A stretch of DNA of 8,484 nt from Candidatus Woesearchaeota archaeon (GTDB lineage Archaea > Nanobdellota > Nanobdellia > Woesearchaeales > GW2011-AR9): NCBI GenBank assembly GCA_016181345.1, contig JACOZM010000136.1, positions 1 through 8,484 on the forward strand, in the 5' to 3' direction. How positions within the stretch are numbered: the first letter of the stretch is position 1; the number at the start of each line of letters is the position of its first letter. Both the position numbers and the translations under genes were made by a program. Below the pieces are notes generated by a model. That model did no database searches. It was not told the DNA's origin and was given only the letters and a program-made list of their open reading frames with translations. This document shows, piece after piece, positions 1 to 6,800 of this stretch.

Positions 1-1
1 T

Positions 2-1687
2 AATTTAGCTATTACTAATAACACCATACTGTGTCCTGGAAATTATTTAATTAACGATAATTATTCATATGCACAGGATCAGACCTATGGGGTAATTAGG
101 ATGACTACTGATTCAGTTAATTTAACCTGTGATCGTACAAATATTACTAAAAATAATTATTTTTATGGATGGGGAATTTATGCAGTTAACAGAAAAAATA
201 TTACTATTAATGGGTGCAGTATTGGTGGTTATCTTAACAATATCTATTTTAATGATGTTAACGATTCAATAATATATAATTCCACTATTTATGGTACTGG
301 GAATGGTATTTATTTATCTAAAAGTAATAGAAATAATATTTCACATTCTGAATTTATCGCTGATCTAACATTTAAAATGTATAGTAATAACAATTCAGTT
401 TATAATTCTACTTTTAATGGTGCCGGAATTCATTTTATTGACAGTTCACAATCAGGATTTAACTGGATAAATACCCCCCCGTCAGGAAATTTATTTTATT
501 TTAATACTTTTGTAGATTTTTCTAATTATGTTACCAGATTTGATTACCTGGGGATAAATAATATCTTAAATAATTTTAATACCACTATCAATGGAGTTAA
601 TGTAGGTAATTCTTGGGAGTATATTTGCAGTGGTAATTTAGATTTTACTGATAGTGATAATAATGGGTGGTATGATTCTGGTTCTGATTATCCCTATAAT
701 CTAAGTATCCATAACTCTAATGCTCTAGGGTTAGATTATTATCCAAAAGTAATCACCTGTGAAAGTGAAGTTTTCTTAGGTTCTTCAAGCAGTTCATCTT
801 CAACCACCACAACCTCCAATCCTAGCGCTCCTCCAGCGCCTGCTGCAGCACCTTCTACTGCTGTCGCTGCTCCTGCAGCAGTATCCGCTTCAGCACCTCC
901 AAATTCTTTTACTGCCGGAGAAGCTGGAGCTTACCAATTCAATCCAAGCCTCGATCTAAGCCAATACACAGACTTGATCACTAAACTTGCTGACTATGGT
1001 TATACTCCAGAAGAATTTATTCAGCAGGCTATTAGAATCTTAATCCTTGACCAGCAGGATTTTTCATTAGCGTATAAGCAGATTTACTCCTTGCTGGGAA
1101 CCTTTGGAAAAGGAAAATTAAGCAAATTCAGTGGGATAACTATTTTAGATTCCTTCAGCGCCTTAGCGTTTAGCATCGAAAATAAACAATTAGACTTGGA
1201 TGCTGGAGAAACTATTGATCTCGATTTTACCTTTGACATTCCTGGGATTACACCAGTAAAACTTCCTGCTACGGTAACTTTTGAGGGTAAGGATATTAAG
1301 GATGTAGAAATGAACGTCCAACCAAAATCTGATTCTGGGGTTTTTATTAAGATTGACCAAGAAAAAGATTTAGGAGAAATAATTATTGTCATTGCTCCTG
1401 ATGGAGACAGCTCTACAATAAACGAGTATGCTATTGAATTCAGCTTTATCAAGAAAGAAGAACAGGACAATCTCTTTGCCAAAGTTAAATCTCGCCTTCT
1501 CGGAGAAGAAACTCACGCCGCTGATTATATTGATGGTATTAAGGTTAAAGGGAATGAAGGCGGATTATATGGTTTTGACTTCAAATATGATTCTTCATCG
1601 ATGTCCGGAAAGTATCTCTTCACCTCAACTATCCTAGAAGGAACAACAGTCATTGCCCAAAACACATATGATCTGGAACTAGAATGA
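2..1687 (+). CDS. Beta-helix surface protein A, 5'-truncated by window edge
   Basis: The frame is open from base 2, so the first ATG at 101 is not the true start: the codons before it encode a Cys-Pro-Gly-Asn-Tyr segment that matches the beta-helix entry of protein B (Cys-Pro-Gly-Thr-Tyr near 4815). There are 561 visible residues. In order they show a NosD/pectate-lyase-like parallel beta-helix with short GIY and NxT rungs (about 2-600), a DSDNNGWYDSG loop (650-682) resembling calcium-binding DxDxDG loops, a Ser/Thr then Pro/Ala linker (about 780-907), and a C-terminal domain of 259 residues (908-1684) with a helical half followed by a beta-rich half. No membrane segment is visible at the C-terminus. 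By analogy with B it is probably exported and anchored, if at all, by its unseen N-terminus. The stop overlaps the next start (ATGA at 1684). Surface location is an inference; no enzymatic residues are evident. Confidence 0.9.
   Translation, partial: NLAITNNTILCPGNYLINDNYSYAQDQTYGVIRMTTDSVNLTCDRTNITKNNYFYGWGIYAVNRKNITINGCSIGGYLNNIYFNDVNDSIIYNSTIYGTGNGIYLSKSNRNNISHSEFIADLTFKMYSNNNSVYNSTFNGAGIHFIDSSQSGFNWINTPPSGNLFYFNTFVDFSNYVTRFDYLGINNILNNFNTTINGVNVGNSWEYICSGNLDFTDSDNNGWYDSGSDYPYNLSIHNSNALGLDYYPKVITCESEVFLGSSSSSSSTTTTSNPSAPPAPAAAPSTAVAAPAAVSASAPPNSFTAGEAGAYQFNPSLDLSQYTDLITKLADYGYTPEEFIQQAIRILILDQQDFSLAYKQIYSLLGTFGKGKLSKFSGITILDSFSALAFSIENKQLDLDAGETIDLDFTFDIPGITPVKLPATVTFEGKDIKDVEMNVQPKSDSGVFIKIDQEKDLGEIIIVIAPDGDSSTINEYAIEFSFIKKEEQDNLFAKVKSRLLGEETHAADYIDGIKVKGNEGGLYGFDFKYDSSSMSGKYLFTSTILEGTTVIAQNTYDLELE
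780..907 (+). other. Low-complexity Ser/Thr-Pro/Ala linker of protein A
   Basis: A run of serine and threonine codons is followed by a Pro/Ala-rich stretch containing the peptide SNPSAPPAPAAAPSTAVAA. It separates the beta-helix and calcium-type loop from the C-terminal domain. The same linker occurs in protein B (5547-5678) with a slightly different Ser/Thr count. Such linkers are typical flexible, often glycosylated spacers in exported proteins. Confidence 0.8.
908..1684 (+). other. Conserved C-terminal domain, copy in protein A
   Basis: This 259-residue domain begins with FTAGEAGAYQFNP. A predicted helical part follows (YTPEEFIQQAIRILILDQQ), then alternating beta-type segments (LDLDAGETIDLDFTFDIPG, VKLPATVTFEGKDIKDVEM) and an end rich in Gly and aromatic residues. 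The second half looks like an Ig-like beta-sandwich. It is nearly identical to the end of protein B and is absent from the visible part of protein C. I do not recognise it as a named family. Confidence 0.7.
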
Positions 1688-1914
1688 AAAAAATAGATTC
1701 AACTCTGGTAAAAATACAGAACATCCTTCTAGAAGACACTCGAGGCTTAACCATTCAAGAACTAGCTGATCAGACTAAAGTCTCTCGAGTAACTTGCGGA
1801 ATGGCGCTGATGAAGTTAGAAGGGCAGAGAGTTATTGATGTACGAGTGATAGGAAATTGTAAACTACATTATTTGAACGTAGAAAAGGAACATAGAAAAA
1901 AAGGTGCTAGATAG
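1684..1914 (+). CDS. Small winged helix-turn-helix DNA-binding protein
   Basis: This 76-residue protein has the layout of an archaeal winged helix. Helix 1 spans about residues 6-18 and helix 2 is LTIQELADQ (22-30). A turn and recognition helix follow (SRVTCGMALMKLEGQ, 34-48), then a beta wing ending in the typical G-x-x-K-L-x-Y-L pattern (57-64). There is no ligand or sensor domain, so it is essentially a bare DNA-binding unit with a basic tail. The start ATG overlaps the stop of protein A (ATGA), and its stop overlaps the GTG of protein B (TAGTG), so all three are likely co-transcribed and translationally coupled. A plausible role is feedback control of the surface-protein operon, but no target is identified. 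A second, frameshifted copy follows protein B. Confidence 0.88.
   Translation: MKKIDSTLVKIQNILLEDTRGLTIQELADQTKVSRVTCGMALMKLEGQRVIDVRVIGNCKLHYLNVEKEHRKKGAR
1902..1906 (+). promoter_or_regulatory. Ribosome-binding site for protein B
   Basis: AGGTG lies 7 bases before the GTG at 1914, inside the winged-helix gene. It pairs with the archaeal 16S rRNA 3' end. Its spacing supports GTG 1914 over the in-frame ATG at 1938, which would fall inside the membrane segment. Confidence 0.6.
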
Positions 1915-4900
1915 TGGAAACAAAAGATCGGTGGTTAATGGTACTTTTATTGACCTTACCGTTAGTTTTAACTTTAGTTTTCTTAGGCAATAATATTGAT
2001 CGCCTTTCCGTTAATTCATTAAACTTGTTAACAGGAGCAGCTATTACAGTGGATAGTGGTACGATAATCCTGCCGGATGACTTTCCAATAGATGATAGCA
2101 CTTTAAATCGATCTCTGTCTGAAGATGGTTCTCAACCAGACTATGATTCTGCCTCTGAACAAAATGTTGGAATAGCCCCTATAGAATCCTCTAATCCAAG
2201 TTCTATCGGAATTCAAGCTGAAGCAACTTCTACAAGTTGCGGAATGGTAAGCAGCAGTTTAACATTAACATCTGATGTGAGCAATGACACTACGTGTTTT
2301 ACAATTAATGCCAATGATCTCACTCTAGATTGTGCTAGATTTACTGCCTATTATGGTGCAACAGGAACTGGATATGGTGTAAATAATGCGAATGGATATG
2401 ATAATATCACCATTAAGAATTGTAATCTTAAAAAAAATAGTACTTCGGGTAGTGGAAATTATGGTCTATTCTTTAATCAATCAGTAAATAATACAATTTA
2501 CAATAATACTATTATTACCAACGGAACTTTGAATAATTATGGTATCTATTTCTTATTTTCAGACTATTCCAATATCAGTGCCAATACTATTAACGCTACT
2601 GGAACAAGTGCTTTTAATCGTGGTATTTATGTCACCTCTTCAATTTCAAATAGTATTAATAATAATACTATTTCAACCGATGGATCTCACTCTAATATTG
2701 GCATTTCACTATCATTATCAAATTATTCTAATATTAGTGCTAATACTATTGATACTAATGGTAATCAAAATAGAAATAAAGGTGTTAATCTATCCTCTTC
2801 AATTTCGAATATTATTAGTAGTAATACTATTTTAACTCATGGAACGAATAGTAATAGTGGAATTGAGTTAGAAGGCTCAAGCAACTCTAATAACATCACC
2901 CATAATACTATTACTGCTAATGGCACAAGTTCAAGTATTTATGGAGTTTATGTATCATCTTCAATTTCAAATATTATTTATAATAATACTATTTACTCTA
3001 ATGGTACTTCAAGCAACGTTGGGGTATATCTATTCACCTCAAGCAATGCTACCAGGGTAAGTAGTAATACTATTTCAACTAGAGGCACAAGTACGGATAA
3101 TTATGGTATTAGGTTGAATACTAATTCAAGCCACGTAGAAAGTAATACTATTTCAACTTATGGGACATCTAGTAATATTGGGATTTATAGCGACGGAGGT
3201 GGACTTCATAACATCACCAAGAATATCATTGATGCTGATGGGACTGGTGGCGGGAATAGGGGTATGTATATATGGTCAACAGTGTCAAGCGTTATAAATA
3301 ATAATACTATTACCACAAACGGGACTTCTAGTAATGAGGGGATTCATTTAATATCCTCCTCTAATTTTAATAACATCAGTGATAATACTATTAATACCTC
3401 TGGAACGAGCAGTGGTAATGATGGTATACAATTCTCATCGTACTCTCATTCAAATAGTTTAAACGGTAATAGGATCTCAACTAATGGTACTGGTCTTAAT
3501 TATGCTCTTTATTTCTCAGGTTCAGACAATAATAATGTCACTTCACATAATCATTCACGTTCTGATGATGTTTACCTAGAAGCTTCTCATAATAACACAT
3601 TTATAAATATAATCACTAGTGGTTCAGGAGTGAATGAGACTATTGCTTTTGTGGATACAATCTCAAGTGTGATATTCAAAAATTATGTGGTTAATTTTTC
3701 TGTCAATACAACAAATACCTATACCATGCCAACACAGAGGATATACCAACAATGGTTTGTTATTGTCAATGTAAGCAATGAAACAGGCGATCCTATATCT
3801 AGCGTAAATATCACTGGGTTCGATGTTCTAGGGAAGAAGGACGATTTCCGATTATCTTCTGGTAATGGATTGGCCTCACTTGAAATGACGGAATTTTATA
3901 TTGAAGATGCTGTTAAATATTACCTTACTCAAAATAGCTCTGCTAGAGTAATCATGGAAAATTATTCCAGCAACGTTACTTTTTTTGACCTACTTAATAC
4001 TACTGGCAGGATTATCAACTTGACAATCCACAAATTTTCTTGTGGTGATACTCTTTATAGTAATTTTTACACGGGAAGCAATACTAATTGTAATACCAAC
4101 TGGATGAACATCGGAGCAGACAACTTAACTATTTATGGGAATAATCATCTCATTTCTGGACAGCAGACAAATAGTGGTCTAACTATTCAAAACAAAAGAA
4201 AATTAATTGCAGAATATCTCCAGTTCAATAATTTTAGTACTGCGGTGAATCTGACCTTCAGTAATCATAGTACTTTTACTAATATAAATATCACGAATAG
4301 CAGTATCGGAGTTTTCTTTAACACGGCAACTAACAATACTTTTTTCGATAGTAATATTGGCAATGGAAGTTCTGCTGCAGTTTATGCTACAAATACAGGA
4401 GAAACAGAAAATTGTTTTATTAATAGTACACTCAATCTTAATAATGTTACAGTTCTAGGAACGGCTCAAGTTTGTACTGGTTGGTACACAGTTGTTAATG
4501 TTTCATTTAATGGAGGCGTACGATTACCTAATGCTCACGTTTATGCCTATTTCAATGGTACAACGGAGCTGGATGCTTCGGGGATAACAAACTCCGATGG
4601 ATTGGTTACTCTCAACCTTGTTGATCAGGTGAAGAATGCCAGTGGAATATTTTCTAAAGGCCCACACAACATCACCGTAAATTTTAGCTTAAGCTCAGGA
4701 ACAGTCAGCAATTTCACATCATCTAATATTACTGGAAATTCTAACGTTAATCTTTCTTTGACGTTGGATTGCACAGCGCCTTATGATGGTTTAACTATCA
4801 GTAATGATACTAATCTCTGCCCCGGCACGTATGTTCTTGGTGATGCTGATCACGATGGAACAATCATTATTAGTACTGATTCTCTCACTCTCACTTGTGA

Positions 4901-6461
4901 TGAAACGGTACTCTCTGGGAGTGCTGGTGGATACATCGGAATTTATGCTAGTGGGAGATCAAATATTACTGTCACTGGATGCACGGTAAATGATCACGTT
5001 ATTGGGATAGATTTTTTCCAGACTTCCAATTCCGTTGTTAACAATTCTTCTGTTTCTGATAATACTTATGGGTTCTATCTCTTTCAAGCTGATGATAATA
5101 CTATCTCTTATTCTGCCTCCACTGATAACGAGGACTCTGGATTATATCTATATGCCGCTGATGGCAATACTATTTTTAATACTACTTTTGATCAAAATTA
5201 TTACGGAATTCATATAAATGCTTATAGCTATCAATCAATAAATAATCTAGTTTATTTTAATTCTTTTACAGGCAATAATAATGATATTTTCAAGCGTTAT
5301 TCTGATATTGATGGATTTTATAGTTCCCCTAATAAATTTAATACGACTTTCAACGGAGTAAGCGTTGGGAATTCCTATGACGGTGTTTGTGATATAAACT
5401 TAACAGATTCAGATGGGGACGGATGGTATGATTCTGGAAGTAATTATCCCTATAATCATACCACGTTATCGAGTGGGTCTCCTTTAGGAGAGCCTGGCCT
5501 TGATTATTATCCTAAAGTAATATCCTGTCCTTCAACAGTTTTTTTAGGCAGTTCATCCTCCTCCTCATCCTCTTCCACAACCACTTCCAACCCTAGCGCT
5601 CCTCCAGCACCTGCTGCTGCACCTTCAACTGCAGTTGCTGCTCCAGCGGCAGTATCTTCTTCAGTATCTCCTACTACGTTTACTGCCGGAGAAGCTGGAG
5701 CGTACCAATTCAATCCAAATATTGACTTAACACAATATACAGACTTAATCACAAAACTAGCTAGTTACGGTTATACTCCTGAAGAATTTATCCAGCAGGC
5801 TATTAGAATCTTAATCCTTGACCAGCAGGATTTTTCATTAGCATATAAGCAAATTTATTCGTTGCTGGGAACATTCGGTAAAGGTAAACTCAGCCATTTT
5901 AGCGGAATAACTATTTTAGATTCTTTCAGCGCCTTAGCATTTAGCATTGAAAATAGACAGCTAGACTTAGATGCTGGAGAGACTATTAATCTTGATTTTA
6001 CATTTGATATTCCTGGAACTAAGGCAGTTAAACTTCCAGCTACAGTAACTTTTGAAGGTAAAGATATTAAAGACGTAGAGATGAATGTCCAACCTAAATC
6101 TGATTCTGGTGTTTTCATTAAACTTGATCAAGAAAAAGATTTAGGAGAAATAATTATTGTCATCGCTCCTAACGGCGAATCTTCGGCTTTGCACGAATAC
6201 ACTATAGAATTTAGTTTTATTAAAAAAGATGAAGCTGAAACAGTTTTTGATAGGTTAAAATCAATCCTAAATTTAAACGAGGAAACTCACGCCGCTGATT
6301 ATATTGATGGTATTAAGGTTAAAGGGAATGAAGGCGGATTATATGGTTTTGACTTCAAATATGATTCGTCTTCTATGTCAGGAACTTATCTATTTACTTC
6401 CACTATCTTAGAAGGAACAACAGTCATTGCTCAAAACATGTACAATCTAGAACTAAAATGA
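1914..6461 (+). CDS. Giant multi-domain beta-helix surface protein B (1515 aa)
   Basis: Residues 7-25 form an N-terminal membrane or signal segment preceded by charged KDR, with an LTG motif at 39-41 and an acidic Ser-rich spacer to about 105. A beta-helix entry with Cys 109, 128, 140 and 170 leads into 13 tandem rungs of 25-28 residues (182-528). Two inserted Ig/carboxypeptidase-regulatory-like beta-sandwiches follow (about 613-705 and 855-945), separated by a second beta-helix stretch from Cys 710. A third beta-helix begins near Cys 953 with Cys-Pro-Gly-Thr-Tyr. It is followed by a DSDGDGWYDSG calcium-type loop (1165-1175), a Ser/Thr-Pro/Ala linker (1212-1255) and the 260-residue C-terminal domain shared with protein A. 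NxS/T sequons are very dense. The family is known for carbohydrate-binding or structural surface proteins; no lyase active site is recognisable. The GTG start overlaps the previous stop by one base. Confidence 0.92.
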   Translation: METKDRWLMVLLLTLPLVLTLVFLGNNIDRLSVNSLNLLTGAAITVDSGTIILPDDFPIDDSTLNRSLSEDGSQPDYDSASEQNVGIAPIESSNPSSIGIQAEATSTSCGMVSSSLTLTSDVSNDTTCFTINANDLTLDCARFTAYYGATGTGYGVNNANGYDNITIKNCNLKKNSTSGSGNYGLFFNQSVNNTIYNNTIITNGTLNNYGIYFLFSDYSNISANTINATGTSAFNRGIYVTSSISNSINNNTISTDGSHSNIGISLSLSNYSNISANTIDTNGNQNRNKGVNLSSSISNIISSNTILTHGTNSNSGIELEGSSNSNNITHNTITANGTSSSIYGVYVSSSISNIIYNNTIYSNGTSSNVGVYLFTSSNATRVSSNTISTRGTSTDNYGIRLNTNSSHVESNTISTYGTSSNIGIYSDGGGLHNITKNIIDADGTGGGNRGMYIWSTVSSVINNNTITTNGTSSNEGIHLISSSNFNNISDNTINTSGTSSGNDGIQFSSYSHSNSLNGNRISTNGTGLNYALYFSGSDNNNVTSHNHSRSDDVYLEASHNNTFINIITSGSGVNETIAFVDTISSVIFKNYVVNFSVNTTNTYTMPTQRIYQQWFVIVNVSNETGDPISSVNITGFDVLGKKDDFRLSSGNGLASLEMTEFYIEDAVKYYLTQNSSARVIMENYSSNVTFFDLLNTTGRIINLTIHKFSCGDTLYSNFYTGSNTNCNTNWMNIGADNLTIYGNNHLISGQQTNSGLTIQNKRKLIAEYLQFNNFSTAVNLTFSNHSTFTNINITNSSIGVFFNTATNNTFFDSNIGNGSSAAVYATNTGETENCFINSTLNLNNVTVLGTAQVCTGWYTVVNVSFNGGVRLPNAHVYAYFNGTTELDASGITNSDGLVTLNLVDQVKNASGIFSKGPHNITVNFSLSSGTVSNFTSSNITGNSNVNLSLTLDCTAPYDGLTISNDTNLCPGTYVLGDADHDGTIIISTDSLTLTCDETVLSGSAGGYIGIYASGRSNITVTGCTVNDHVIGIDFFQTSNSVVNNSSVSDNTYGFYLFQADDNTISYSASTDNEDSGLYLYAADGNTIFNTTFDQNYYGIHINAYSYQSINNLVYFNSFTGNNNDIFKRYSDIDGFYSSPNKFNTTFNGVSVGNSYDGVCDINLTDSDGDGWYDSGSNYPYNHTTLSSGSPLGEPGLDYYPKVISCPSTVFLGSSSSSSSSSTTTSNPSAPPAPAAAPSTAVAAPAAVSSSVSPTTFTAGEAGAYQFNPNIDLTQYTDLITKLASYGYTPEEFIQQAIRILILDQQDFSLAYKQIYSLLGTFGKGKLSHFSGITILDSFSALAFSIENRQLDLDAGETINLDFTFDIPGTKAVKLPATVTFEGKDIKDVEMNVQPKSDSGVFIKLDQEKDLGEIIIVIAPNGESSALHEYTIEFSFIKKDEAETVFDRLKSILNLNEETHAADYIDGIKVKGNEGGLYGFDFKYDSSSMSGTYLFTSTILEGTTVIAQNMYNLELK
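2457..3497 (+). repeat. Tandem beta-helix rung repeats in protein B (13 units, 78/81 bp)
   Basis: Each unit has the form N-x-G-[IV]-x-[LVF]...N-x-I...N-N-T-I-x-x-x-G-T-S and is 25-28 residues long, mostly 26 or 27. The repetition is visible in the DNA: the 9-mer AATACTATT recurs at 2505, 2583, 2664, 2742, 2823, 2904, 2985, 3066, 3144, 3303 and 3384, giving steps of 78 or 81 bp (one step of 159 where the unit near 3220 is diverged). Each unit is one coil of the right-handed beta-helix. Confidence 0.9.
5406..5438 (+). other. DxDxDG calcium-type loop in protein B
   Basis: This region encodes DSDGDGWYDSG, which resembles thrombospondin-3/dockerin calcium loops. The equivalent in protein A (650-682) reads DSDNNGWYDSG, with one acidic ligand replaced by Asn. 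In both proteins it sits between the last beta-helix and the linker. Confidence 0.5.
5547..5678 (+). other. Low-complexity Ser/Thr-Pro/Ala linker of protein B, with TCC microsatellite
   Basis: The serine run is encoded largely by TCC/TCA triplets (about 5550-5576), a triplet microsatellite that can change length without shifting the frame. The Pro/Ala part matches protein A in sequence. The two copies use different serine codons, so the Ser runs have drifted independently. Confidence 0.75.
5679..6458 (+). other. Conserved C-terminal domain, copy in protein B
   Basis: This 260-residue copy of the domain ending protein A is one residue longer, in the LKSILNLNEETH segment. DNA identity is patchy: 1022-1071 equals 5793-5842, 1358-1392 equals 6129-6163 and 1508-1593 equals 6282-6367 without any mismatch. 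The intervening stretches carry many synonymous changes. Strong amino-acid conservation suggests a constrained fold or a shared binding partner. Confidence 0.7.
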
Positions 6462-6681
6462 ACAAAATAGATTCAACTCTCGAGAAAATACAGACGATCT
6501 TATTAAAAGACACTCGGGATTAACCATCCAAGAACTTGCTGATCAGACGAACGTTTCTCGAGTAACTGCAGGAATGGCGCTGATGAAACTGGAAGGCCAG
6601 GGAATAATAACTGTGAGGATTATAGGAAATTGTAAACTGCATTACCTAAAAACCAAGATTATCCATAAACATTCCTTATAA
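6458..6681 (+). pseudogene. Frameshifted second winged-helix gene
   Basis: ATG 6458 overlaps the stop of protein B (ATGA), exactly as in the left copy. The frame runs for 21 codons (MNKIDSTLEKIQTILLKDTR then D) and stops at TAA 6521. Against the intact paralogue, CGAGGCTTA is replaced by CGGGATTA, a one-base loss around 6516-6519. Reading on in the shifted frame from 6520 restores LTIQELADQTNVSRVTAGM, the recognition helix and the GNCKLHYL wing, ending at TAA 6679. Differences downstream of the lesion are largely synonymous, so the break is recent, a sequencing error, or bypassed. No slippery heptamer is seen at the site, which argues against programmed frameshifting. Confidence 0.85.
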
Positions 6682-6693
6682 TTCTCCAAAACA

Positions 6694-6701
6694 TTTAAAT
6701 A
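6694..6701 (+). promoter_or_regulatory. Archaeal TATA box P1
   Basis: TTTAAATA is preceded by an A/C-rich BRE-like stretch (CCAAAACA). The expected transcription start is about 6722-6726, inside operator O1, giving a leader of roughly 75-80 bases before the RHH gene. Confidence 0.55.
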
Positions 6702-6725
6702 CGTACATGATAGTACTTGTACGTA
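6700..6725 (+). promoter_or_regulatory. Operator-like inverted repeat O1
   Basis: Arms TACGTACA (6700-6707) and TGTACGTA (6718-6725) are exact reverse complements with a 10-base spacer TGATAGTACT. GTAC occurs four times at 6703, 6713, 6719 and 6723. The element starts within TATA box P1 and covers the predicted start site, an arrangement suited to repression. Confidence 0.7.
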
Positions 6726-6764
6726 CATTAATAACTCCCATTCTAGCTTCATTTAAGCAATACG

Positions 6765-6774
6765 TTTATAAATA
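6765..6774 (+). promoter_or_regulatory. Archaeal TATA box P2 (RHH gene promoter)
   Basis: TTTATAAATA is a close match to the archaeal TATA consensus. A start about 26 bases downstream of its centre falls near 6793-6797, only a few bases before ATG 6801. The P2 transcript would therefore be leaderless or nearly so, which fits the lack of a ribosome-binding site before this ATG. Confidence 0.7.
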
Positions 6775-6798
6775 CGTACATAATAGTACCTGTACGTA
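6773..6798 (+). promoter_or_regulatory. Operator-like inverted repeat O2
   Basis: Same arms as O1 (6773-6780 and 6791-6798), the same 10-base spacing and a near-identical spacer TAATAGTACC. The enclosing module (6767-6800) matches 6694-6727 at 31 of 34 positions. O1 and O2 are 73 bp apart, close to seven helical turns, so bound proteins would sit on the same DNA face. O2 ends two bases before the RHH start codon. Confidence 0.75.
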
Positions 6799-6800
6799 CA

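Larger units (their letters stand above)
2..1914 (+). repeat. Tandem duplication, left copy (surface-protein 3' part plus winged-helix gene)
   Basis: Aligns collinearly with 4788-6681. The offset is 4786 at the left end and 4774 at the right end, the difference coming from small in-frame indels. Homology runs through the last beta-helix domain, calcium-type loop, linker, C-terminal domain, the ATGA junction and the winged-helix gene. The left end of the homology is not seen because the window starts here. Confidence 0.85.
4788..6681 (+). repeat. Tandem duplication, right copy
   Basis: Second copy of the 2-1914 segment. It carries the same gene order and the same ATGA overlap, but its winged-helix gene is frameshifted. 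After 6681 the copies differ: the left copy runs into protein B, the right copy into a promoter region and the RHH gene. Confidence 0.85.

Noticed and set aside
101..103. ATG 101 as the start of protein A
   Set aside because: The frame is open upstream to base 2 and the upstream codons align with the beta-helix entry of protein B, so the start lies outside the window.
1084..1482. 132-codon reverse-strand open frame, with a similar one at 5855-6118
   Set aside because: The two resemble each other only because they lie opposite the duplicated C-terminal domains. They have no start signals and the + strand coding is far better supported.
2457..3497. CRISPR-like array because of evenly spaced repeats
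   Set aside because: The repeated DNA lies in a continuous reading frame, the repeats are degenerate, and spacing follows the 26/27-residue protein rungs.
6511..6524. Programmed frameshift in the second winged-helix gene
   Set aside because: There is no slippery heptamer at CGGGATTAA and the intact paralogue reads straight through the same place, so a deletion or sequencing error is simpler.
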